Source: Chloroflexota bacterium
GTDB taxonomy: Bacteria > Chloroflexota > Anaerolineae > B4-G1 > DUEL01
Assembly (NCBI GenBank): GCA_014874475.1
Contig: JADBJJ010000032.1
Span: forward strand, 124,001 to 188,000
DNA length: 64,000 bases
Reading direction: 5' to 3'
The position numbers and the translations under genes are program-made. How positions within the stretch are numbered: the first letter of the stretch is position 1; every line of letters starts with the position of its first letter. Shown piece after piece: positions 36,494-46,612 of the stretch. The notes under the pieces were generated by a model. The model was not told the DNA's origin. It saw only the letters and a program-made list of their open reading frames with translations, and made no database searches.

Positions 36494-39086
36494 TTTCGCT
36501 ATCTCGCTTCTGACCTCCCGGTACGTGCCCTCGGCTCTCCTGCGGACCATTGTCCATCTGGCGGTGGCGATTCTGCGCCGACGGCAGGAACAGGAGGACC
36601 GCCGTCAGGCCGCCGCTCCCGCTGTCCACCCTGCACCGGCCGGGCCGCTTTATCTAGTGGATGGCTACCACGGCGGCGTGGTCTTCTGGGACTGGCTGGC
36701 CCTGCCCGCGGGTGGCCTGTGGTATCTCTACAACTGGCCGCTCTGCCTGGAACCGGCGGTGAGGCGCGCCCTGGCCGACGGACGGTTCCGGGTTGTGCTG
36801 GACCTGGACGGCTACACCTACGAGGAGATGGCCCGACGGGCACCAGAGGCCATCCGGCAAATGCGAGAGGCCTGCCAGATGGGCCGTCTGGAAGTGGTAA
36901 ACGGCACCTACGGCCAGCCACTGGCCCAATCCACCAGCGGGGAGTCCTTCCTGCGACAACTCTTCTACGGCCTGGAGGTGATACGCCGGGCGCTGGGCAC
37001 CGAGGTGACCGTCTTCTACTCCCAGGAACCGGCCTACTTCCCCCAATTGCCCCAAGTCCTGCGGGGATTCGGCTTCCAGGGGGCGATTTTCCGCACCCAG
37101 TGGGCGGCCTTCGGCACCGACCCGGCCTGCGACGCGTCGGTGGTGTGCTGGCAGGGGCCGGACGGGAGCGCCATCCCAACGGCCCCCCGCTACACCTTTC
37201 AGCGCTACGACCGCCTGCGGGCCGACCATCCGGGGCTGCCGAACATGTCCCTGGCCGCCGGGGAGCGGGCGGACTGGGAGCCCGATAGTCTGGCCCCCTT
37301 TGAGCGGGTTGCTCGGGAACGGGGCATCCCCCACCCTCTGGTCACCGACCTAAAGGACGTCAATCTGCCCGATGCTCCGCTGCCGCACGCCCTGGAAATC
37401 GCCGCGATGGAGAACGTCCGCTTCGTCACACCCACAGAGTACCTTTGCCTGGTGGGCAACGAGGGGCCCACGGTGAGGTACGGGCCGGACGACATCCCCA
37501 GCACCCTGCCGTGGGGATTGCAAGGGGAGGTACTGATGCGGGCAAGAGTGACGGCAGAGAGCGCGCTACTGGTCGCCGAACGGCTGGACGCGGTGACTTA
37601 CCTTATGGGACGGGAGAGTGCGGAGCAGAGACTGGCGGAAGCATGGAAGAGTTTCTGTCTGGCCCAGCACCATGACCTGCATGTCTGCGGGCCATGGCAT
37701 TCCCGACAGCACGGCTGCTCTATGGCCGACGTGGGGGTGGAGTACGCCGTCCGGGCCCGGCAGGCGGCAGAGGAAGTGGAAAGAGACGCCCTCGCCTGGC
37801 TGGCCGGGCAGACGGACGGCGACCTCCTCGCTTTCAATCCCTCTCCCTGGCCCCGGCGGGAGTACGTGGAGGTCGCACTCGCCGGAACCCTCCCCGCCGA
37901 CGGGCTGGCGCTGACCGACGGAAAGGAGATCATCCCCTGCCAGGCAGTCCCGGTCGGAGAGGTCGGGCAGACTGTCGGTTTCGTCCTTGACCTGCCCGCG
38001 CTGGGGTATCGCTCTCTCCGATGGACCGCACACCAGCCGGTGCCGGAGGGGGACCCTTTCCACAACCCCTGGTACGAGGCGCAGGTCCACCCCGATGGCA
38101 GCCTGATGGTGGAGGTGGACGGGCGGCCGCTGGTCATTATGGGCAGTTATCTGACCGCGTGGCGGGATGGGGCCTGGTACGATTCCCGTCAGGGGATGCG
38201 GCAGGTGGCGCGGGTGGAGGATGGCCCGGTATACCGTCGCTACCGGATTGAGGGGGAGATTGCCGGGGTGTCGTTTGTCCAGACCCTCACCTTCTACCGG
38301 AGGCTGGCTCGGATAGACGGGTGGGTGGAACTGGACTTTGGCGCGGAGGGGGTGTATCTGGGCCCACAGATGGAAGACGATCGGCCCGACCGGGCGATGT
38401 CCATCCAAGATGAAAAGAAGTTATGCCTGGCCTTCTGCTCACCGCTGGGCCGGGCGTGGTGCGATTCGCCGTTCCTGCTGGCCGAGGCGCGTACAGACCG
38501 AATTGTCGGACTGCGCTGGGTCGGGCTGGAGAACGGGGAAGGAAAAGGGATTGCCTTCCTGAACTTGGGGACGCCCGGCTACCACATGGAGCGCGGAGCG
38601 GGCGAGCCGTCGCTGCTGCGCAACGTATTGGCTTGGGGGCCGCGGGAGTGGATTTACGCCAGCGACAACTCCATCACCCGTGGGCGATCCCGTTACACGC
38701 CGCTGCGGGGGCGGCATAAGTACACGTATGCGCTCCTTCCCTATACCTCGCGGTTGGCCGCCGAGCGGGCGGCGCAGGATTTCTACCTCCCCTGCCTGTC
38801 CTGGCCTCTATCCGGGGCATCGGGCGGGGTGGCGCAGGCCCGCTCCTTCCTGACCGTTGAGCCCGCATCGGTCCTGGCGACGGCCTTCTTTGTTCACGAC
38901 CGCCGTGTCTACCTGCGGCTGTGGAACCCCTCATCTCAGGAGGCCATCGCTTCCGTTCACGTGGGAGAAGGGAGCCGGGTCGCAGCAGTGGACCTAGACC
39001 TGCAGAGCAATTACCGGCTACTATCCGGGGAGGAGGTAAGTCTTCGTCCCTGGGGGATTCAAACTCTGATCATCCAAATACCCTGA
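36480..39086 (+). CDS. GH38-like glycoside hydrolase
   Basis: 868 residues. The N-terminal 400 residues resemble a GH38-type seven-stranded barrel: LYLVDGYHGGVVFWDWLAL, RFRVVLDLDGYTYEEMARR, GRLEVVNGTYGQPLAQS, SGESFLRQLFYGLEVIRR and a VFYSQEPAYFPQLPQVL substrate-site segment. The second half is beta-rich, as in the GH38 C-terminal domains. GH38 enzymes are retaining alpha-mannosidases, but the catalytic Asp is not certain from sequence alone. No signal peptide, so probably a cytoplasmic enzyme acting on an imported glycoside. Confidence 0.75.
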   Translation: MNMFDFAISLLTSRYVPSALLRTIVHLAVAILRRRQEQEDRRQAAAPAVHPAPAGPLYLVDGYHGGVVFWDWLALPAGGLWYLYNWPLCLEPAVRRALADGRFRVVLDLDGYTYEEMARRAPEAIRQMREACQMGRLEVVNGTYGQPLAQSTSGESFLRQLFYGLEVIRRALGTEVTVFYSQEPAYFPQLPQVLRGFGFQGAIFRTQWAAFGTDPACDASVVCWQGPDGSAIPTAPRYTFQRYDRLRADHPGLPNMSLAAGERADWEPDSLAPFERVARERGIPHPLVTDLKDVNLPDAPLPHALEIAAMENVRFVTPTEYLCLVGNEGPTVRYGPDDIPSTLPWGLQGEVLMRARVTAESALLVAERLDAVTYLMGRESAEQRLAEAWKSFCLAQHHDLHVCGPWHSRQHGCSMADVGVEYAVRARQAAEEVERDALAWLAGQTDGDLLAFNPSPWPRREYVEVALAGTLPADGLALTDGKEIIPCQAVPVGEVGQTVGFVLDLPALGYRSLRWTAHQPVPEGDPFHNPWYEAQVHPDGSLMVEVDGRPLVIMGSYLTAWRDGAWYDSRQGMRQVARVEDGPVYRRYRIEGEIAGVSFVQTLTFYRRLARIDGWVELDFGAEGVYLGPQMEDDRPDRAMSIQDEKKLCLAFCSPLGRAWCDSPFLLAEARTDRIVGLRWVGLENGEGKGIAFLNLGTPGYHMERGAGEPSLLRNVLAWGPREWIYASDNSITRGRSRYTPLRGRHKYTYALLPYTSRLAAERAAQDFYLPCLSWPLSGASGGVAQARSFLTVEPASVLATAFFVHDRRVYLRLWNPSSQEAIASVHVGEGSRVAAVDLDLQSNYRLLSGEEVSLRPWGIQTLIIQIP

Positions 39087-39194
39087 TACTTGACCACAGA
39101 TTGCTGATGGCATTCTTTCCCGCAGGCCTGAAGACAAGCCCTGCCCTGGCTATCTTTTAGGGGGCAATTCTGGAAGCCTTGTCAAAAATCGGGG

Positions 39195-39525
39195 TTCCGC
39201 CGGTCGGCCAAGAAGGCCTGAGGGCTATCCAGATGATGTTCGCTGCCAGGGAAGGGTCAACTTCGGGCAGAGAAACCAGGTCCACCCGCGCAACGCCCCG
39301 CAGGTCTTCCAGGGCCACCGCCGGGCGAACTTTCTCATCCACGGAGAACCGGCTCCTGGGTATGGGTCTCACGCCGACATCCACATCGGCCGGGCCGGGC
39401 AGAAGAGCGGGGAGTTCCCCTCGCATCCAGGCCCACACCTGGCCAGCCCGACTCCCGAAGACGTAGAGGATGTCCATCCGGAATGCTTCGCATAAGGGCC
39501 AGCGCGTTGGCCTGATGAGAGGTCA
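39195..39525 (-). pseudogene. Truncated MNT-type nucleotidyltransferase remnant
   Basis: The minus-strand frame LCEAFRMDILYVFGSRAGQV carries the GS motif, followed by GPADVDVGVRPIPRSRF with the D-x-D, and VARVDLVSLPEVDPSLAANI. This is the N-terminal part of a minimal nucleotidyltransferase (antitoxin-like) domain. After AANII the family's usual RGERLY segment is missing and unrelated sequence follows to a stop. No clear start codon lies in this frame except the internal ATG at 39477. It looks like a broken gene beside the duplicated element. Confidence 0.65.
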
Positions 39526-39535
39526 CCTCGCCGGC

Positions 39536-39690
39536 TGTGCCGGGTTCGGCATCGCCGCGCCCGAGAGGTAGAGCCGTCGTCTCTCCCAGAAGGAAACATC
39601 CCGGCAGAAGCAGACCGTCCAGCGATACGGACGGAATAGAACGGGCCGGGGTGGGCTCAATCAAGCCCGCTCCGGCCCGTTTTTTGGGGG
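39536..39690 (+). repeat. 155-bp duplicated element, copy 2
   Basis: Same sequence as 26771-26925, including the TGCCGGG/CCCGGCA stem and the GGGCC terminator with T6 (T-run 39680-39685). Similarity continues with small changes to about 39786. It sits between the nucleotidyltransferase remnant and the decayed end of the CRISPR array, 12,765 bases from copy 1. No promoter for it is obvious. Confidence 0.85.
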
Positions 39691-39808
39691 CTGGGGGCAC
39701 GGCAGCCCCGTCAGAGAGGCCCGCTCCCCCGAATCATCTCCGCTCTATCCCTCTTTTTCCCTCTCCTCCCTCCTCTTATCCGGCCGCGGAGTCAATGGGA
39801 GGTCAAAG

Positions 39809-40247
39809 GTCTTATGCCCTATCGGGTTGAGTGCTCTTTCAGATATCAGGGGTTCGCTCCAACGCGCTGGTGAACATTGTCGTTATCCAGCGCGTCTACG
39901 AAGCGGTCTTAATATCCTATCGGGCTTCGGGGAGTTCGCTCGTGGTGTTCCTGGACTGGCAGGAAGTCCTTGGGGCGCTTATGTCTTAATGCCCTGTCGG
40001 GCATTGGGAGTTTGCTACCGACCGAGTAAGGTTTGTGCCTATGGTGAGGTAAGTCTTAATGCCCTGTCGGGCATTGGGAGTTTGCTACTAACAATAGATG
40101 TGAAAAACCTTTACGGGGAACAAGCAAAAATAGGTCTTAATGCCCTGTCGGGCATTGGGAGTTTGCTACCCGGGATTGCCGCGGTGGTTCTTGACGAGAG
40201 CGTGGAACCAGTCTTAATGCCCTGTCGGGCATTGGGGAGTTTGCTAC
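39809..40247 (-). CRISPR. Trailer-end part of the CRISPR array (two decayed and four good repeats)
   Basis: Good repeats start at 39983, 40053, 40134 and 40211; the last has one extra G (37 nt). Two decayed copies precede them at 39809 (GTCTTATGCCCTATCGGG) and 39906 (GTCTTAATATCCTATCGGG). Decay at this end, away from the cas genes, marks it as the old, leader-distal end. Confidence 0.9.
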
Positions 40248-40430
40248 GTAGCCGTAGCAGCCGCAACGGTCCGGTATCACACAGACAAATGTGCATCCTT
40301 CCGGACACCCTGACCCTCCTCCGTCGCTTTGCGCTACTGCTACTGCTCCGGGTGACCGCGTCACTGCGAGTGGCAGCACAAGAATCAGGCACAAAGCAGG
40401 CAGAAGCAGAAACCAGAATCCTCTGCGCAT
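40248..40430 (-). pseudogene. Secreted Cys-rich protein gene cut by the CRISPR repeat
   Basis: The ATG at 40430 opens a signal peptide (MRRGFWFLLLPALCLILVLP) followed by a mature part with GSGCPEGCTFVCVIP and CGCYGYV. The frame then runs into the CRISPR repeat at 40247, so the 3' part is lost. About 61 residues remain. Family unknown. It lies 15 bases downstream of the next gene, in the same apparent operon. Confidence 0.6.
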
Positions 40431-40445
40431 ACATACCCTCTACTC

Positions 40446-41237
40446 TTACGGGAGAGATACTCCGTGGACGTACGCCAAGGCGCGGTACTTCGCGCCGTCC
40501 CACTCCAGCATCCACCGCGAGATGCCGCGATCGCCACGGGCAGTTTCCACTTCCTGATTATCCGATAGGCGATGGAATATAGTAGTCACTTGACCACTCT
40601 CGTAGAAAATCCATACATAGACCCCTGCGGGGTCTTGATAGACGGCTTTCACCTTGTCTGGACTGAACCCGGCGGGATCCCAAACAGACCAGACGGATTT
40701 TTCCTCAGCCAATCGGCGGACAATGGTACTCCAAGTCACCTCGGCATACTGCCCTGGGACGAAGTACTCCTCCCGCTCATTGTAGCCGGGCTTGCGCTCG
40801 AATGGGTTACCATCTACATTGGACCAGAAGCGGTAGATTTCGGCGAAGTCCCGCAGGGCAATTTCACGGGTGCATCTGGCCGCCTCAATCTTCCACACCC
40901 CATCACGGCTGGGCAGGGTATCACCCATCGGAGCCGCCTCCGGCGCAGTACACTCCTCCGGCGCGGCCGTGGGAAGTTCCGCCGGCATCGGCGTCGGCGT
41001 GGGCGTGGGCGTGGGAGTGGGCGTGGGCGTGGGCGTCGGTGCTTCGGCGGTTGCCGTCGGGGTCAGGGCCGGGACCAGCGACTGCTCCGGCTCACCTTCC
41101 GGCAACGGAGTGAAGGTCAGCACCAAGACCAGTAGGCCCAGCGCCAAGAGCAGGCTCAGACCCACAAGCCCGGCCCACACTTTCAGCCGCGGACTCTTTG
41201 GTGGTTTCTTCGAGGCTGACGAGTATTCCGTGTACAT
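40446..41237 (-). CDS. Membrane-anchored protein with TP-repeat linker, unknown function
   Basis: 263 residues; the ATG follows AAGGAG. A short cytoplasmic N-terminus, one TM helix (about 22-43, GLVGLSLLLALGLLVLVLTF), a Thr-Pro repeat linker (about 60-85, PTPTPTPTPTP) encoded by GGGCGTGG-type tandem DNA, and an extracytoplasmic domain with two cysteines (EECTAPEAA and AARCTREIAL). The C-terminal domain has GVYVWIFYESGQVTTIFH and SRWMLEWDGAKYRAL. I do not recognise the family. It is intact, between CRISPR repeats on both sides. Confidence 0.75.
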   Translation of the reverse strand: MYTEYSSASKKPPKSPRLKVWAGLVGLSLLLALGLLVLVLTFTPLPEGEPEQSLVPALTPTATAEAPTPTPTPTPTPTPTPTPMPAELPTAAPEECTAPEAAPMGDTLPSRDGVWKIEAARCTREIALRDFAEIYRFWSNVDGNPFERKPGYNEREEYFVPGQYAEVTWSTIVRRLAEEKSVWSVWDPAGFSPDKVKAVYQDPAGVYVWIFYESGQVTTIFHRLSDNQEVETARGDRGISRWMLEWDGAKYRALAYVHGVSLP

Positions 41238-41265
41238 TTCTCCTTGTTCTCCTTGTTCGTTTTTG

Positions 41266-41399
41266 TCAAGGCTGCCGCCTCACCCGCATCTCGCTCGTGC
41301 CAGCGGCGCGGATGACGAGCGGGATGCGGGTCAGGCCGGGGATGAGCGGCCGGACGGTGGCCTGCATCCGTACCTCCACCGTCCGGTTGTTGTTATTGA
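41266..41399 (-). pseudogene. C-terminal gene fragment (TadE-like?) cut by the CRISPR repeat
   Basis: The minus strand encodes about 43 residues to a stop at 41266: NNNNRTVEVRMQATVRPLIP, then GLTRIPLVIRAAGTSEMRVR. The upstream part would lie beyond 41400 but there the repeat begins. The pattern is like the C-terminus of TadE-type pilus proteins, tentatively. Its stop lies 28 bases before the start of the membrane-anchored protein gene. Confidence 0.5.
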
Positions 41400-43503
41400 G
41401 TCTTAATGCCCTGTCGGGCATTGGGAGTTTGCTACGCAACGTAAACTGCATTGTGCCAATCCCATTCAGAATCGTCTTAATGCCCTGTCGGGCATTGGGA
41501 GTTTGCTACGTATATCAACAGCAGGTTGATAGCCGCGGCGGAAGATCGGCTCGGTCTTAATGCCCTGTCGGGCATTGGGAGTTTGCTACAAAGCCTCCCG
41601 AGCTACTTAGACCTCCCCGAAGAGTTGTGGGCCTTAATGCCCTGTCGGGCATTGGGAGTTTGCTACTCTGGTTGTCAGTCCGCGGGATACCAGTGGCCGT
41701 CCATTGCGCCTTAATGCCCTGTCGGGCATTGGGAGTTTGCTACCGGCGCGACAGATCGCCGAAGAACGCGGCACAAAATGGTACGTCTTAATGCCCTGTC
41801 GGGCATTGGGAGTTTGCTACCGAAGGAAAGGGCCAGGATGCTTTTGCCCCCATTGCAGTTAGTCTTAATGCCCTGTCGGGCATTGGGAGTTTGCTACTTC
41901 TGCTCTTGCTGGGATCTGACACTACAGGAGGCCAGTGAGAGTCTTAATGCCCTGTCGGGCATTGGGAGTTTGCTACCCAGAAAGTGTTCGGGCGGAGGAC
42001 GGGACGAAACCTCCAAGTCTTAATGCCCTGTCGGGCATTGGGAGTTTGCTACGGAGGATGCGTACCTCTGTGCCCAGTGCTCCCAAGAAATTGATGTCTT
42101 AATGCCCTGTCGGGCATTGGGAGTTTGCTACGGGCAAGGGCAAGAGCGCACATGCGGAGCCCCACTGTTTCGTCTTAATGCCCTGTCGGGCATTGGGAGT
42201 TTGCTACGTATGATATACTTGTCAGCGTGAGCGATATTCATTATATGTCTTAATGCCCTGTCGGGCATTGGGAGTTTGCTACCCAATCCCGATTCCGATG
42301 CTGGCACTCCCCGGGGTGATGGGACTCTTAATGCCCTGTCGGGCATTGGGAGTTTGCTACCCACCCTCAGTCACTACTGGGATACCCTCATCCGGGATAA
42401 CGTCTTAATGCCCTGTCGGGCATTGGGAGTTTGCTACGATCCCCCTTAAGAGGGGGACCTTCTACCGCAACGTGGGGGTCTTAATGCCCTGTCGGGCATT
42501 GGGAGTTTGCTACCCCTGGATCCTCCCCTGTGTTAGGTGTGGGGAACCCGTCGATAGGTCTTAATGCCCTGTCGGGCATTGGGAGTTTGCTACCGGACAA
42601 TTAAACTACTGACCGAGGATGGCAGGAAAGTCCGGAAGGTCTTAATGCCCTGTCGGGCATTGGGAGTTTGCTACCGAACGAATTGACAGCAGGACCTTTC
42701 GTATCAGAAATGGGTCTTAATGCCCTGTCGGGCATTGGGAGTTTGCTACCGGCCTCGCTGGAAGGGCCCGTCATCTACAGTCCCCGTGAGTCTTAATGCC
42801 CTGTCGGGCATTGGGAGTTTGCTACCCATTTTCAAGTCCCTGGCAGACCTCGGAATAGCTTTACGTCTTAATGCCCTGTCGGGCATTGGGAGTTTGCTAC
42901 GATCGTCGCGATCGTTGCATTCGCGACGATCATCTGGGTCTTAATGCCCTGTCGGGCATTGGGAGTTTGCTACCTAGGGAAGCAAGCTGGGGGCTCCTCG
43001 CCCCCTCAGAAGTCTTAATGCCCTGTCGGGCATTGGGAGTTTGCTACCCATTGTCTGGCGGGATCAGGCATTGCAAAAGGCAAGGTCCGTCTTAATGCCC
43101 TGTCGGGCATTGGGAGTTTGCTACCGTAATGTGGAGGTTCGCTTCAGGTCTTCGGGGGCAGGCACGTCTTAATGCCCTGTCGGGCATTGGGAGTTTGCTA
43201 CATTCTTCGCCCAACGAAAGGAGGAACAATGTTCGCTGCTTTACGTCTTAATGCCCTGTCGGGCATTGGGAGTTTGCTACGCTAGACGCTGCCGAATTGC
43301 ACAACTGGTTCACCCTGAGCGTCTTAATGCCCTGTCGGGCATTGGGAGTTTGCTACCTAGCTGTTACTGTTGGTGCTAGCGCTGGCGATATGACTAAGTC
43401 TTAATGCCCTGTCGGGCATTGGGAGTTTGCTACGGAGAGCCCGTTGACAGGCGGATCTCCGCAATAGGTCTTAATGCCCTGTCGGGCATTGGGAGTTTGC
43501 TAC

Positions 43504-45071
43504 GTACCACCTGCGTGGCGTCGCAGGCTTGCTGGTGAAAGCAAGTCTTAATGCCCTGTCGGGCATTGGGAGTTTGCTACAATACATAGAAGCCGCCCGA
43601 AAAATGGCTGGGCAGGAGAGTCTTAATGCCCTGTCGGGCATTGGGAGTTTGCTACGTACTTGTCCCGATTTCAGGGAGCGGGGGGGGCCCTGCAAGTCTT
43701 AATGCCCTGTCGGGCATTGGGAGTTTGCTACTCACGTCAGTGATCTCCCTGATAATGAAGTAACTGGAATAGGTCTTAATGCCCTGTCGGGCATTGGGAG
43801 TTTGCTACTTATAGCAAGGGGGTCAGAAATGACACAGGAGAACTATTAGTCTTAATGCCCTGTCGGGCATTGGGAGTTTGCTACCCATAGTGCCGGCTGA
43901 GTTTGCTGTACAAATAGACGATAGGTCTTAATGCCCTGTCGGGCATTGGGAGTTTGCTACGTCCGCGACCGCGTGCGTCCGCGTCCGCGACCACGTGCGG
44001 GTCTTAATGCCCTGTCGGGCATTGGGAGTTTGCTACCGCACGTCGATTTGGGTCCAGTTTGAGGCCTGGGTAACGTCTTAATGCCCTGTCGGGCATTGGG
44101 AGTTTGCTACGAACGACGACTGGCCTCTTTCTGATGCCGTGAGCGAAACGTCTTAATGCCCTGTCGGGCATTGGGAGTTTGCTACTCATCGGTGAGACGT
44201 CCAACAACGGGTATCGGGAACAGTTTGCGTCTTAATGCCCTGTCGGGCATTGGGAGTTTGCTACTGAAATGTTGCGGGTGTGGCGAACCGCCGGTGACGA
44301 AAAGGTCTTAATGCCCTGTCGGGCATTGGGAGTTTGCTACTGATAAAGATGTTTTAGGAGAGCCGGTAATCATTGTGTTGCCGGGTCTTAATGCCCTGTC
44401 GGGCATTGGGAGTTTGCTACTCAAACGCCCCTCAAACGCGAAGTAGAGACAGTAATAGTCTTAATGCCCTGTCGGGCATTGGGAGTTTGCTACTTTACAA
44501 ACTGGAAGTGGGAAGAGGTTGTGTTAAGCGGAATAGGTCTTAATGCCCTGTCGGGCATTGGGAGTTTGCTACCGCATTACTACCTGTTGCCCAAGCAACC
44601 TTGCCCATTCAGTCTTAATGCCCTGTCGGGCATTGGGAGTTTGCTACCCGCACTGGTGAGCGGATGACCGAGCGGGACGTGCAGCGGGTGGTCTTAATGC
44701 CCTGTCGGGCATTGGGAGTTTGCTACGTACCACCTGCGTGGCGTCGCAGGCTTGCTGGTGAAAGCAAGTCTTAATGCCCTGTCGGGCATTGGGAGTTTGC
44801 TACAATACATAGAAGCCGCCCGAAAAATGGCTGGGCAGGAGAGTCTTAATGCCCTGTCGGGCATTGGGAGTTTGCTACGTACTTGTCCCGATTTCAGGGA
44901 GCGGGGGGGGCCCTGCAAGTCTTAATGCCCTGTCGGGCATTGGGAGTTTGCTACTCACGTCAGTGATCTCCCTGATAATGAAGTAACTGGAATAGGTCTT
45001 AATGCCCTGTCGGGCATTGGGAGTTTGCTACTTATAGCAAGGGGGTCAGAAATGACACAGGAGAACTATTA
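43504..45071. repeat. Duplicated block of five spacers
   Basis: Spacers at 43504-43848 (first one beginning GTACCACCTGCGTGGCG) recur in the same order at 44727-45071, 1,223 bases away, with the repeats between them. About 11 other spacers lie between the two copies. Confidence 0.9.
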
Positions 45072-45570
45072 GTCTTAATGCCCTGTCGGGCATTGGGAGT
45101 TTGCTACCTCACTTCCGGGCGAGAAGAGGGCAAGGCAGGGACAAGTTGCGTCTTAATGCCCTGTCGGGCATTGGGAGTTTGCTACCTCTGACAAAACCGG
45201 CAACCGGCGGAAAGGGGAGAAGTCCGTCTTAATGCCCTGTCGGGCATTGGGAGTTTGCTACGCACTTCCGCCACGCTCGCATTACTGAAGACCCCATTTT
45301 TGGTCTTAATGCCCTGTCGGGCATTGGGAGTTTGCTACTTGCCCCCTGCGCGCTATGTGGGGAGACGGAGGATGCGTACGTCTTAATGCCCTGTCGGACA
45401 TTGGGAGTTTGCTACTTCAGACTGCCAGGGCGTCAACGCAGGGAATGGCTGCTGCAGTCTTAATGCCCTGTCGGGCATTGGGAGTTTGCTACGAACCAGG
45501 CAACGCCCTTTATGGGTGGCGGTCGGGAGGGAAAAGCTTAATGCCCTGTCGGGCATTGGGAGTTTGCTAC

Positions 45571-46612
45571 CCGCGACATACGTCCCAGGTTGGTTGGAGT
45601 ACTAAGTAAGTCTTAATGCCCTGTCGGGCATTGGGAGTTTGCTACCGACCTCCTCGCACCTAACTCGAGCGAGTATGCCATAGGATGGGTCTTAATGCCC
45701 TGTCGGGCATTGGGAGTTTGCTACTTACTGGTTTTACCTCCGCGCTGTTGTCCCGGCGCTCGAAGTCTTAATGCCCTGTCGGGCATTGGGAGTTTGCTAC
45801 CAAAGGGTTACGTGTGGCATTCGCCACGCGGAACCATGGGTCTTAATGCCCTGTCGGGCATTGGGAGTTTGCTACGTATGTTATATACCTGAGAGTGGTG
45901 ATACCGAGCCTGAGAAGTCTTAATGCCCTGTCGGGCATTGGGAGTTTGCTACGGGTCCCACCGTGTGCGCTCTTTGCGGCGGGGCTGGAGAGTCTTAATG
46001 CCCTGTCGGGCATTGGGAGTTTGCTACCCAATTGTTGAAGAGGCCGTAGAGGGAGTTGACAAGGGCGTTTTAAGTCTTAATGCCCTGTCGGGCATTGGGA
46101 GTTTGCTACCCGCGACATACGTCCCAGGTTGGTTGGAGTACTAAGTAAGTCTTAATGCCCTGTCGGGCATTGGGAGTTTGCTACCGACCTCCTCGCACCT
46201 AACTCGAGCGAGTATGCCATAGGATGGGTCTTAATGCCCTGTCGGGCATTGGGAGTTTGCTACTTACTGGTTTTACCTCCGCGCTGTTGTCCCGGCGCTC
46301 GAAGTCTTAATGCCCTGTCGGGCATTGGGAGTTTGCTACCAAAGGGTTACGTGTGGCATTCGCCACGCGGAACCATGGGTCTTAATGCCCTGTCGGGCAT
46401 TGGGAGTTTGCTACGTATGTTATATACCTGAGAGTGGTGATACCGAGCCTGAGAAGTCTTAATGCCCTGTCGGGCATTGGGAGTTTGCTACGGGTCCCAC
46501 CGTGTGCGCTCTTTGCGGCGGGGCTGGAGAGTCTTAATGCCCTGTCGGGCATTGGGAGTTTGCTACCCAATTGTTGAAGAGGCCGTAGAGGGAGTTGACA
46601 AGGGCGTTTTAA
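45571..46612. repeat. Tandem duplication of seven spacers
   Basis: The block 45571-46073 (starting CCGCGACATACGTCCC) is repeated at 46110-46612, a tandem unit of 539 bases including repeats. Confidence 0.9.

Larger units (their letters stand above)
40248..41399. other. 1,152-bp non-repeat segment inside the CRISPR array
   Basis: The stretch between the repeat ending at 40247 and the one starting at 41400 is about 29 times a normal spacer. It carries minus-strand genes: one complete, flanked by two fragments that end at the repeats. Composition resembles the host. No transposase or terminal inverted repeats are visible. Confidence 0.85.
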
